64,000 bases of DNA. Origin: Candidatus Contendibacter sp. Its GTDB lineage: Bacteria > Pseudomonadota > Gammaproteobacteria > Competibacterales > Competibacteraceae. The stretch lies in contig JARSSP010000041.1 in assembly GCA_029624675.1 (NCBI GenBank), positions 186,001-250,000 on the forward strand, in the 5' to 3' direction. Shown here piece after piece: positions 52,876 through 62,300 of this stretch. The notes beneath the pieces were generated by a model. That model had not been told where the DNA came from. It ran no database searches and saw only the letters and a program-made list of their open reading frames with translations. The position numbers and the translations under genes are program-made. Numbering within the stretch: the stretch's first letter is position 1; each line of letters begins with the position of its first letter.

Positions 52876-53700
52876 GTGGATGATACTGCCAGTAAGAAAT
52901 ATTTTATTATCCTGGTCATTGGATTATTAGTGGCCCTGTCGTCCGTTACAGCTTTCATGAAGCCCTCATATGCTCAAACCAATTTGCAGGAGTTAAATAA
53001 TCGAGTGGCGGAATTGGAAAAAAGGTTGGCTGACGCCAAGGCCCGACAAGAAAGGGCCTATAGTGTCCAGATGAAACTGGAGGAGCAGGAACAAAAGCTT
53101 TCCAGTTTGCCTGATTCAGAAAAATACAGAGTACAAGCTATAGAGATCCGGGCGGATATCAAGAATATACGCACCAAGATCGAAGCGATTACCAAGGAAA
53201 AAAATGACTTGGAGGAAAATTTAAGACTTGCCAGGAATCTACAGGCTATCTTGATCGAAGGGCAAACAATAACAAAACCGAAAACTAAAACTCAAGCGCC
53301 TTCAGTTCAGGAAAGCAAATTCAACCAGACTGAGTCAAGGGCGCTCCCTGCCGCCAAACCGATCACTACCGATAGTGGTTCCAAGGCAGGCTGGCGCATG
53401 GAAAATATTAGGATCAGCAACTATTTCAATGATGATGAGCGTAATGAAATCATGAAAAATTTTAATACCGGAACCCTGCTTAGTCAGGATGACCTGTTAA
53501 ACAGTGCTTATCGGACTTATAGCCTTGCGGGAGTCAGTTTGCGACTCACAGTACACCCAAGAAGTGGAAACACCGCCGACTTGGAAATTGCCTTGGGCCA
53601 AAGGGACAATAGAAATCGAACCAGTGGTGGAACCAGCTTTTCACCAATGACCCTTGACCAATTTAAAAATGAGCTATTCAAAATTACAGTAGCCAAATGA
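52876..53700 (+). CDS. Membrane-anchored coiled-coil protein with POTRA-like C-terminus
   Basis: 274-residue protein starting at GTG 52876 with GGAAGG upstream. One N-terminal signal-anchor (FIILVIGLLVALSSVTAF) precedes a coiled coil (about 35-120), a Lys/Thr/Pro linker and a C-terminal domain (MENIRISNYFNDDERNEIMK, LLSQDDLLNSAYRTYSLAGV, SLRLTVHP) whose strand-helix pattern resembles POTRA domains of two-partner secretion transporters, without the beta-barrel. Composition is AT-rich. Its stop overlaps the livG start by 4 bases (ATGA). It probably works with the kinase upstream in an envelope function; this is inference. Confidence 0.6.
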   Translation: MDDTASKKYFIILVIGLLVALSSVTAFMKPSYAQTNLQELNNRVAELEKRLADAKARQERAYSVQMKLEEQEQKLSSLPDSEKYRVQAIEIRADIKNIRTKIEAITKEKNDLEENLRLARNLQAILIEGQTITKPKTKTQAPSVQESKFNQTESRALPAAKPITTDSGSKAGWRMENIRISNYFNDDERNEIMKNFNTGTLLSQDDLLNSAYRTYSLAGVSLRLTVHPRSGNTADLEIALGQRDNRNRTSGGTSFSPMTLDQFKNELFKITVAK

Positions 53701-54476
53701 CCCACGATTTGCTCACCGTCGAAGGACTGGAACAAAGCTTCGGCGGCGTCATGGCCCTGGCCGGGGTCAGCTTCCAGACGCCAGCCGGTTTGATCTACGC
53801 CGTCATCGGACCGAACGGCGCCGGCAAGACCACCCTGTTCAACAACCTCTGCGGATTCTACCAACCCTCCGCCGGTTCGATCCGGTTCGACGGTCACGAA
53901 CTGCGTGACCTGCCGCCGCACCGCATCGCCGCCCTGGGCATGGCGCGAACCTTCCAGAACCTGCAACTGTTCTTCAACATGACCGTGATCGAGAACGTCA
54001 TGGTCGGCTGCCACTTGCGCGCTCGGACCGGGTTGCTGGCCGCCGCGTTGCGCCTGCCCCAGGTACGGCGCGAGGAACGGCGCTTGCGGACATGGGCCAG
54101 CGAGGCGCTGGAATTGTGTGATCTGGCCGACCGGGCCGAACAACCGGCCGGCGCCCTGCCCTACGGCCTGATGAAACGGGTCGAAATCGCCCGCGCCCTG
54201 GCCGCTAAGCCCCGCCTCCTGCTGCTCGACGAACCCGCCGCCGGTCTCAACGACACCGAAACCCTGGCCTTGCGCGAACTGATCGCCCGCATCCGCGCCA
54301 GCGGCGTCACCGTGTTGCTGGTCGAGCATCACATGCCGCTGGTGATGAGCGTTTCCGACCGGCTGCTGGTGCTGGATTACGGCAGTGTGCTGGCCGAGGG
54401 TTCCCCGGCGGAAATCCAGGCTAATCCCCGGGTCATCGCCGCCTATCTGGGAGGAGCGGTGCAATATGCGGTCTGA
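53697..54476 (+). CDS. livG: Branched-chain amino acid ABC transporter ATPase LivG
   Basis: 259-residue ATPase. Walker A IGPNGAGKTTLFNN, a family-type signature region (PYGLMKRVEIARALA in place of LSGGQ), Walker B LLLLDEPAAGLN and the switch His (LLVEHHMPLVM). It completes the transporter of livH/livM, which lie 9.7 kb upstream. Its start is coupled to an unrelated accessory gene. livF starts inside its 3' end (11-base overlap). Confidence 0.95.
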   Translation: MTHDLLTVEGLEQSFGGVMALAGVSFQTPAGLIYAVIGPNGAGKTTLFNNLCGFYQPSAGSIRFDGHELRDLPPHRIAALGMARTFQNLQLFFNMTVIENVMVGCHLRARTGLLAAALRLPQVRREERRLRTWASEALELCDLADRAEQPAGALPYGLMKRVEIARALAAKPRLLLLDEPAAGLNDTETLALRELIARIRASGVTVLLVEHHMPLVMSVSDRLLVLDYGSVLAEGSPAEIQANPRVIAAYLGGAVQYAV

Positions 54477-55245
54477 ATCAGTGGTCAGCGACCCGCGGTC
54501 GGTGGCCGACCAGCGGAATTCCGTGCCCAATGAACCCTTGCTGCGAGTCACGGGCCTGAGCAGCGACTATGGCCCGGTGCGCGCCATTCACGCGGCGGAC
54601 CTGACCATCCATGCCGGCGAACTGGTCGCGCTGGTGGGTGGTAATGGCGCGGGTAAAACCACCCTGCTGCACACCCTGTCCGGCTTGCACCCCGCCAGCG
54701 GTGGCTGTATCCGCTTTGCCGGCCAGGACATCACTCGCTGGCCACCGCATCGCATCGTCGCCGCCGGCGTTTGCCAGGTCCCCGAGGGCCGCCAGGTCTT
54801 CGCGCCGCTCAGCGTCGAGGACAACCTGCGGTTGGGCGCCTACCGCCAACACCGCGATCCCCAATGGGTGCGGGAAGAGATGGCGCATGTCTACACCCTG
54901 TTTCCGATCCTCGCCGAACGCCGCCAGCAACTGGCCGGCACTCTGTCCGGCGGCCAGCAGCAAATGCTGGCCATCGGCCGCGCCCTGCTCGGGCGACCGC
55001 GCCTGTTGCTGCTGGACGAACCTTCGATGGGACTGGCGCCGCTGCTGGTCGAGGAAATCTTCCGGGTGATCGTCGAACTCAACCGCCGGGGCGTGACCAT
55101 CCTGCTGGTCGAGCAAAATGCCCGCGCCGCCTTGGCGATTGCCCAACGCGGCTATATTCTTGAAACCGGCCGCATCGCCAAAACCGCCCCTGCGGCCGAA
55201 CTGCTGGCCGACGACGACGTGCGCCGGGCGTATCTGGGCTATTAG
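54466..55245 (+). CDS. livF: Branched-chain amino acid ABC transporter ATPase LivF
   Basis: Second ATPase of the importer, 259 residues from ATG 54466. Walker A VGGNGAGKTTLLHT, signature TLSGGQQQMLAIGRAL, Walker B LLLLDEPSMGLAP, H-loop region LLVEQNARAAL. The first ~20 residues are longer than in most LivF proteins. The gene is followed after 11 bases by the CBS-domain gene with a GGGAGG ribosome site. Confidence 0.95.
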   Translation: MRSESVVSDPRSVADQRNSVPNEPLLRVTGLSSDYGPVRAIHAADLTIHAGELVALVGGNGAGKTTLLHTLSGLHPASGGCIRFAGQDITRWPPHRIVAAGVCQVPEGRQVFAPLSVEDNLRLGAYRQHRDPQWVREEMAHVYTLFPILAERRQQLAGTLSGGQQQMLAIGRALLGRPRLLLLDEPSMGLAPLLVEEIFRVIVELNRRGVTILLVEQNARAALAIAQRGYILETGRIAKTAPAAELLADDDVRRAYLGY

Positions 55246-55256
55246 GGAGGTCAATC

Positions 55257-55925
55257 ATGTACGTGGACCGAATCATGACGCGCACGGTGGTGCAGGTCGC
55301 CGAGGACGCCCGCGTGACTCAGTTGGCGGCGCTGATGCGGGATCGTCACATTCGCCATTTGCCCGTGGTCCGCGACGGGCATCTGGTGGGGCTGGTGACC
55401 TCCCACGACCTTGAGCGAGTCTCGCCCTCCCCGATCACGACCCTGTCGGTCGGCGAAGCCAACTACCTGCTTGGCAAACTCACCGCCGCCAGGATCATGC
55501 GCGCCCAGGTCATCACCTGCGCTCCCGATACTCTGGTCGAGGAAGCTGCTCGCTTACTGCGGCAGGAAAAGATCGGCTGCCTGCCCGTCGTCGAGTCGGG
55601 GAGCAAGCTGGTGGGCATCGTGACCCACGAGGACGTGCTGGATTTTTTTCTCGATATCACCGGCTGCCTGATGGCGGATACCACCCGCATCGCGGTGCAT
55701 CTGCCCGACACCACCGGCCAACTGGGCCGATTGCTGGCCGCCATCAACGAAGCCGGCGGTTACATCGCCACCGTGGTGTCGCCGCTGCATCCCGATCAGA
55801 CCGGCCTGCGGGTCGCTGTCGTGCGCTACCGGGCCGACGATCCACGCGCCCTGAACCGGCGGTTGCGTGACCTCGGCTATGATTTGTTGACCGAAACCCT
55901 GCCGCCCCCGGCCGCCAACCCCTGA
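55257..55925 (+). CDS. CBS-domain pair with ACT-like C-terminus (AcuB-like)
   Basis: 222-residue regulatory protein. Two CBS motifs ([40 protein letters not shown] and [40 protein letters not shown]) form one Bateman module that would bind adenine nucleotides. The last ~80 residues ([20 protein letters not shown]) look like an ACT domain, suggesting amino-acid sensing. Such proteins often sit with liv and phenylacetate-CoA ligase genes and may set transporter or ligase activity. Confidence 0.88.
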   Translation: MYVDRIMTRTVVQVAEDARVTQLAALMRDRHIRHLPVVRDGHLVGLVTSHDLERVSPSPITTLSVGEANYLLGKLTAARIMRAQVITCAPDTLVEEAARLLRQEKIGCLPVVESGSKLVGIVTHEDVLDFFLDITGCLMADTTRIAVHLPDTTGQLGRLLAAINEAGGYIATVVSPLHPDQTGLRVAVVRYRADDPRALNRRLRDLGYDLLTETLPPPAANP

Positions 55926-55954
55926 TTGCCATTCCCACCCCCGAGAACGACTCC

Positions 55955-57265
55955 ATGATTCTGGACATCGACCAGGAAACCCTTCCCCGCGAGGAATTGC
56001 AGGCGCTGCAACTCAACCGGCTGCGCGCCACCGTCGAGCGTTGTTACCAAACGGTCAAGTATTATCGCGACGCCATGGACGAACTGGGCGTCAAGCCGCG
56101 TCACATTCAATCGGTGGCCGACGTGCGCCTGTTGCCGTTCACCAAGAAGGAAAACCTGCGCGAAAACTATCCCTTCGGCATGTTCGCCGTGCCCACGGAC
56201 CAGGTGGTGCGCATCCACGCCTCGTCCGGCACCACCGGCAAGCCGACCGTGGTCGGCTACACCCGGCGCGATATCCGCACCTGGGCGCGAGTGATGGCCC
56301 GCAGCCTGGCCGCCGCCGGTATGCGCACGGGCGACCGCCTGCATAACGCTTACGGCTATGGCCTGTTCACCGGTGGGTTGGGCCTGCATTACGGCGCCGA
56401 GGAACTGGGCGTGATGGTGACGCCGATCTCCGGCGGCCAGACCCAGCGGCAAATCATGCTGATTCAGGACTTTGAACCGACTGGCTTGTCCTGCACTCCG
56501 TCCTACGCCCTCAATCTGGCCGAGGCCGCCGAGACCATGAACGTGGATCTGCGCAAACTGCCGCTCAAGGTCGGCATTTTCGGCGCCGAACCATGGACCG
56601 AGGAAATGCGCTACGAGCTGGAATCGCGCTTGGGCATCAACGCGGTGGATATCTATGGATTGTCGGAAGTCATCGGTCCCGGCGTCGCCATCGAGTGCAT
56701 CGAGGCCAAGAATGGCCTCCACGTGTTCGAGGATCATTTCCTGATCGAGGCGGTGGATGTGAATACCGGCCAGCCGATTCCCTACGGCGAGGCCGGCGAG
56801 ATCGTCATCACCTCCTTGACCAAGGAAGCCTTTCCGGTCATTCGCTACCGCACCCGCGACGTGTCGGTGCTCAACCCCGCGCCCTGCCGCTGTGGCCGCA
56901 CCCATGTCCGCATGAAGCGCGTCACCGGCCGCACCGACGACATGCTGATCATTCGCGGCGTCAACGTGTTTCCCTCGCAGGTCGAAGCGATCCTGATGCA
57001 GACCGAAACCCTGTCGCCCTTCTATCAACTGGAGGTTGCCCGCGAAGGCAATCTCGATCTGTTGACGGTCAACGTCGAGGGAAGTCCCCCGCTGGTCGCC
57101 CAGGGACAGGAAGCCATGGATCGAGTCGCGCACAAGGCGCAAAAGGACATCAAGGACTTCATCGGCGTCACCGCCCGCGTCGTGGTCAAGCGCACCGGCG
57201 ACCTGCCCCGTTCCGAGGGCAAGGCGGTGCGCGTGATCGACCATCGCAAACACAAGGAAAGATAA
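55955..57265 (+). CDS. paaK: Phenylacetate-CoA ligase
   Basis: AMP-forming ligase (436 residues) activating phenylacetate to phenylacetyl-CoA. The adenylate motif [17 protein letters not shown], then [16 protein letters not shown] and the C-terminal [20 protein letters not shown] match PaaK. Preceded by the liv ATPases and CBS-ACT gene and functionally linked to iorAB, which yields the same CoA esters from aryl pyruvates. No paaA-E oxygenase genes are visible, so downstream catabolism lies elsewhere, or the pathway is anaerobic. Confidence 0.95.
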   Translation: MILDIDQETLPREELQALQLNRLRATVERCYQTVKYYRDAMDELGVKPRHIQSVADVRLLPFTKKENLRENYPFGMFAVPTDQVVRIHASSGTTGKPTVVGYTRRDIRTWARVMARSLAAAGMRTGDRLHNAYGYGLFTGGLGLHYGAEELGVMVTPISGGQTQRQIMLIQDFEPTGLSCTPSYALNLAEAAETMNVDLRKLPLKVGIFGAEPWTEEMRYELESRLGINAVDIYGLSEVIGPGVAIECIEAKNGLHVFEDHFLIEAVDVNTGQPIPYGEAGEIVITSLTKEAFPVIRYRTRDVSVLNPAPCRCGRTHVRMKRVTGRTDDMLIIRGVNVFPSQVEAILMQTETLSPFYQLEVAREGNLDLLTVNVEGSPPLVAQGQEAMDRVAHKAQKDIKDFIGVTARVVVKRTGDLPRSEGKAVRVIDHRKHKER

Positions 57266-57317
57266 AGCGGTCTCACACTCTGCACTCTGAGCCTTGCGCT
57301 TTTGGAGGTATGCAGTC

Positions 57318-59267
57318 ATGGCAAACGTCAAACAACCTGCTCCAACCGCGCCCGCCTCGGCGGTTCCGGTCAACGAACCCGCTCCAGCCGCGTCCCCCTC
57401 GCCGGTGGCGACAACCGGCCAGTCAGCGGCCGCCAAACCGACGCCCCCCAAGCCCACGATCCCAGCCTGGGACGGTCCATCCGGCCAATCGTCCTCGGCG
57501 CATCGCGCCTATGGCATCGAACGTTCGTTTCTCGGCACGCACATCCCCGAAACCATCGACCGGATGGTCCACGCCAACCTGGCGCGTGGCACCAGCGGCA
57601 TCTCGCCTGCCGTAACGGCGATGGCCTATCTCGACTGGCTGATGCATCTGGGCCTGGCGCCGGGCAAACAGGCGTTGTTGAACGAGAAAGCCGTCCGCAA
57701 GATGGTGCGCATGATGCTCTACGCCTTTAAATCCGGCCAGGACCCCAACACGCCGCCCTGCATCGAACCGCTGCCGCAAGACCACCGGTTCGACGACCCA
57801 GGCTGGCGGCAATGGCCGTACAACCTGATTTATCAATCCTTCCTGCTGACTCAGCAGTGGTGGTACAACGCCACCACCCACAACCGGGGTGTCAACAAGC
57901 AAAACGAAGCCATCGTTTCCTTTATGACCCGGCAGATTCTCGACATGTTCTCCCCATCGAATGCGCCGCTCACCAACCCCGAGATTCTCAAAGCCACCAT
58001 GGAGGAAGGGGGTCAGAACCTGGTGCGCGGCTGGAACAACTTCATGGCCGACATGGAAAAAGTCATTGCGGGCAAGTCGTTGAGCGTCGAGACGGAGCAA
58101 CAGTTCGTGGTGGGTCGAGACGTGGCGGTCACACCGGGCAAGGTCGTGTTCCGCAACCATTTGATCGAATTGATCCAATATCAACCCGCCACCCCGCAGG
58201 TCTACGCTGAGCCGATCCTGATCGTGCCCGCCTGGATCATGAAGTACTACATCCTCGATCTGTCGCCCCACAACTCCATGGTGCGATACCTGGTCCAGCA
58301 GGGGCATACCGTTTTCATCATCTCCTGGAAGAATCCCACCGCCGAGGATCGCGACCTGGGCATGGAGGACTATCGCCAGCAAGGGGTCATGGCGGCGTTC
58401 GACGCCATTTCGACGATTTTGCCGGGGCGCAAGGTTCATACGGTCGGCTATTGCCTGGGCGGCACCATGCTGACCATCACCGCCGCCGCCATGGCCCGCG
58501 ACGGCGACAATCGCGTCAAGACCATAACCCTGTTTGCCGCCCAGACCGATTTCACCGAGGCCGGCGAATTGCTCTTGTTCATCAACGAAAGCCAGGTCGC
58601 CTTCCTGGAAGACATGATGTGGGATCAGGGTTATCTGGACGCCGATCAAATGGTGGGCGCGTTCCAGTTGTTGCGTTCCAACGACCTGATCTGGTCGCGG
58701 CTGGTTCACGACTATCTGCTGGGCAAACGCCAGACGCTCAACGACCTGATGGCTTGGAACGCCGACCAGACCCGGATGCCCTTCCGCATGCATTCCGAGT
58801 ACCTGCGGCATATCTTCCTCGGCAACGAACTGGCCACCGGCCATTACAAGGTCAATGGGCGCTCCATCGCCATTACCGATATTCGCGCGCCGATCTTCAC
58901 CGTCGCCACCGAGCAGGATCACGTCGCCCCGTGGCGTTCGGTGTACAAGATCAACCTGTTGGCGGATGCCGATGAAGTCACCTTCCTGTTGACCAGCGGC
59001 GGCCACAACGCCGGCATCGTCAGCGAGCCGGGGCATGGTCGGCGCACCTATCAGATGGCGTCCCGCACCGATCAGGATCGCTACATCGATCCCGACACTT
59101 GGCACGCCACCACGCCCCAGCAAAAAGGCTCCTGGTGGCCGGCCTGGCAAGCCTGGCTGGTTCAACACTCGGCTGAGAATCAGGTCTCGCCACACGGCAT
59201 GGGAGCGCCGGAAAAGGGGCTTTACCCGATTTGCGATGCGCCGGGAACTTACGTGTTGCGGAAGTGA
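57318..59267 (+). CDS. phaC: Poly(3-hydroxyalkanoate) synthase, class I
   Basis: Polymerises hydroxyacyl-CoA into storage PHA granules. 649 residues from ATG 57318, which has a perfect GGAGGT site 8 bases upstream (the frame runs 8 codons further up). The first ~60 residues are Ala/Pro-rich and disordered. FIISWKNPTAEDRDLGMEDY is the class I signature; VGYCLGGTML contains the catalytic Cys of the lipase-like box. TEQDHVAPW carries the Asp and SGGHNAGI the His of the triad. The length is somewhat above the usual ~590 because of the N-terminal extension. Confidence 0.96.
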   Translation: MANVKQPAPTAPASAVPVNEPAPAASPSPVATTGQSAAAKPTPPKPTIPAWDGPSGQSSSAHRAYGIERSFLGTHIPETIDRMVHANLARGTSGISPAVTAMAYLDWLMHLGLAPGKQALLNEKAVRKMVRMMLYAFKSGQDPNTPPCIEPLPQDHRFDDPGWRQWPYNLIYQSFLLTQQWWYNATTHNRGVNKQNEAIVSFMTRQILDMFSPSNAPLTNPEILKATMEEGGQNLVRGWNNFMADMEKVIAGKSLSVETEQQFVVGRDVAVTPGKVVFRNHLIELIQYQPATPQVYAEPILIVPAWIMKYYILDLSPHNSMVRYLVQQGHTVFIISWKNPTAEDRDLGMEDYRQQGVMAAFDAISTILPGRKVHTVGYCLGGTMLTITAAAMARDGDNRVKTITLFAAQTDFTEAGELLLFINESQVAFLEDMMWDQGYLDADQMVGAFQLLRSNDLIWSRLVHDYLLGKRQTLNDLMAWNADQTRMPFRMHSEYLRHIFLGNELATGHYKVNGRSIAITDIRAPIFTVATEQDHVAPWRSVYKINLLADADEVTFLLTSGGHNAGIVSEPGHGRRTYQMASRTDQDRYIDPDTWHATTPQQKGSWWPAWQAWLVQHSAENQVSPHGMGAPEKGLYPICDAPGTYVLRK

Positions 59268-59274
59268 CGAGACG

Positions 59275-59310
59275 AACCCCTCAGGTTGCGCAATGCAACT
59301 TGGGGGTTTT
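59275..59310 (+). terminator. Terminator after phaC
   Basis: AACCCC pairs with GGGGTT and an inner GTTGC with GCAAC, followed by TTTT. It lies 8 bases after the phaC stop. Confidence 0.7.
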
Positions 59311-59372
59311 AGTTGTAGGAGTCTTGAGCTAGTCTTAATGGGAAACCCTCCCAGCCGGCAAAGGAACCCGCA

Positions 59373-62300
59373 ATGCCAGCCACGCCCTCCAACGCCATAC
59401 AAGACGAAACCACGCACTGCATTGAAGAAACCAAGGCATTATGGAAAAAACGCCAAATCGGCATTGACGCCCCCTATTTCTCCCTGCGTGACCTGGCCAG
59501 CCTGGATAGCCGGCTCAATCAGCAACTGGACGACCTTCGCCAGAACAGTGCCCCATCCTGGTCTCTGCTTGAACAGCGATTCAACAGCTCCCAATACGCA
59601 CTGGACGACCTCTTCCCCGCCACGATACTCGCCTTTAGCGAAACCGCGCCTCCCCACTGGCGTGACTTTCTTATTGAACTGATCGGAACCGACGAACGGT
59701 CCATCACTACCGTCATTGAAACCCTGGGCTGGCTGCCGCTGGACCACATCAAGGAACCCCTGCTCCAATTCCTGGCGGCGGCAAACCCGCTTCACCAACG
59801 CATTGCGCTCGCCGTTTGCGCCCAGCGCCGCGCCGACGCTGGCGACTACCTGACCGCCGCCCTGCAAAGTGAAGTCCACGAACTCTGCACCTGTGCTCTC
59901 AAAGCCACCGGAGAACTCGGCCGCCTCGACCTGCTGCCCGCTCTGCATCAACACCTGACCGTAGAGTTACCCGACCAGCGTTTCTGGGCCGCGTGGTCCG
60001 CTGTCCGCATGGGCGAACGTGGGCAAGCCACCGAAGTCCTCAGCGAATTTGCCCTGACCGACTTCCCCCTGCGCCAGCACGCCCTGCTCCTTCTGCCTCG
60101 CGTTCTCAATGACTCCCAGCGGCAACGTTGGCTGGAGACGGTCAAAAGCCAGGCCGTGCATTCCCGCGACGCCATGGCCAGCATCGGCGCGGCGGGCGAT
60201 CCCTGGCAGATTCCCTGGCTGATTGCCCAGATGCAACATCCCGAACTGGCGCGAGTGGCCGGTGAAGCCTTCACCCTGATTACCGGCCTCGATCTGACCG
60301 AACATCAGCTCGCTCAGTCCATGGCAACCGGCTCCCCCAATCCCAAAGACCCGATACGCGGTCTACCCTGGCCCAACCCGGAGGCGATCACCGCTTGGTG
60401 GCAAACCAACGAAAACAGTTTCCAGCGTGGAACTCGCTATCTATGTGCTCGCCCCATCACTCCCGATCACTGCTTGCACGTTCTGATCAACGGCTACCAG
60501 CGCCAGCGCGCCGCCGCCGCCCTGGAACTGGCCCTGATTAAAACCGGAATGCCCCTGTTCGCCGTTCAAGCGCCCGCCGCCGAACAGCAGGAATTACTGA
60601 ATGTCCGGGATACGCTGCAAACCTGCGTCGAAACCGCCGTCCAACTTTGGTTGGAACGCGACCAGGCAGCCCGCGCGCCCATGACCACCCTTCCCGCGTT
60701 GACTGAACTCGATAGCCGACTGGAACAACACCTGACCCTGTTGCACGAAGCGGGCGACTTGGGCTGGAAGTGCTGTTGGGATAACCTGGCCGTCAACCTC
60801 AAGCCAGGCGTCGTCTTCGCCGCCGCCGCTACCGCCGTCAGCCATCCCGAAGAAGCGCCCTTCAAGCAGATAATCGACTACGTTAACGCCACGCCCGATC
60901 TCGCTCATGAACTCATCGCCGCCTTGGGCTGGGTGGGTCCTGATGTCTTGCGGGGTCGGGTCCGCGATCTGCTGGCTTCAACTTCGCCCCTGTTGCGCTA
61001 TGTTGGAATCACCGCCTGCGGCCTCCATCATGTGGACCCTGGTCGCTATCTGGATGCGGCGCTCAAGGATTCCGGTCTCCGTCTGCGCGCCCGCGCCCTG
61101 CGCCTGGTCGGCGAGCTGCGATTGCAGCGCTACCTGCCCGTCTTGCGGCAACACCTGACTCACGCCAACGAAACCTGGCGGTTTTGGGCTGCTTGGTCGG
61201 CGGGGCTGCTCGCCGACGGCAATGGCTTGGAGGTATTACAGCGGATTGTTGAACACCCTGCCGATCCGGCGTTTCAGCAACGCGCGGTGGATTTGCTGGC
61301 GCGCGCCATGAACCTTGAACCGGCTCGGCTCTGGATCCGGCAACTGCTCCTGGACGAGTATCTGACCCCGCTCGTCATTCGCGGCTTGGGCGTGCTTGGC
61401 GATTCCTCCGCCATTCCCTGGCTGATTCGCTGCATGAACGGCATGGCCGCCCCAGCCGCTGGGGCGGCATTCAGTCTTATCACCGGTGTGGATTTAATCA
61501 AGGAAGGACTGGTGGCCGATTCGTTGGAACCCGCCCAGGACAGGGAACCCGCGCATTCCTCATCCCTGCCCTGTCCAGACTCGAAAGCCGTGAACCAGTG
61601 GTGGAGCCAGCAGCGACGCCGCTACAAAAAAAATCGTTGCTACCTGATGGGATTCCCGATCAGTCTGGAAGTGTGCTGGCAGGTGCTGGTTCATGGGCAG
61701 CAATTCCAGCGCGCCACCGCCGCCATGGAGCTAGCGTTGCTTGAACCGCAAACCGCGTTTTTTCCCATCGAGGCGCCCGGCTTTCGACAGTGGGAATGGT
61801 TGAGCGGGATTGGAACCACTACTCCGGCGAGTGGTGAAGCGCGCAGCACGGTTCCCCATCCCTTCTCGCCCAAAAAAGCGCGCTCCAAAACTCAACAGGA
61901 TGCCCCGCTCCCGAAAGTGGTGGTGACGGATCCCAATATGGATCGTTCAACCCTGCCAAGACCGAGACGGTTAAAGCCAGCGCGTGCAGCGGATCCATCC
62001 CTGGCGTCTGCAATGGATACACTGGCGGAATTGACCCAACCCGTTAGCCGGGGCTGGTTGTTCCGTAGAAGAGAGTTGTTGCATGCGCCGGCGGGTAAGG
62101 CGAGCCCAAGAATTGCAATTATTCCGTTATCCGAGTCAGCTCGAGGCGAATCCGGGGCAGCGCTCCAGGAGGACGATCGGATGATTCGACTTCCCGAACC
62201 AACCTCGGCGGCGGTTCTGACCGCGCGCAACATCCTGTCGACCCGGAAATTACGATTCGACGTTGACCGTCAGGACCAGCCTGGCCAGGCTGGTGCGCCC

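Noticed and set aside
57423-59417. 664-codon minus-strand open frame opposite phaC
   Set aside because: Shadow of the PHA synthase gene, which has all catalytic residues and a perfect ribosome site.
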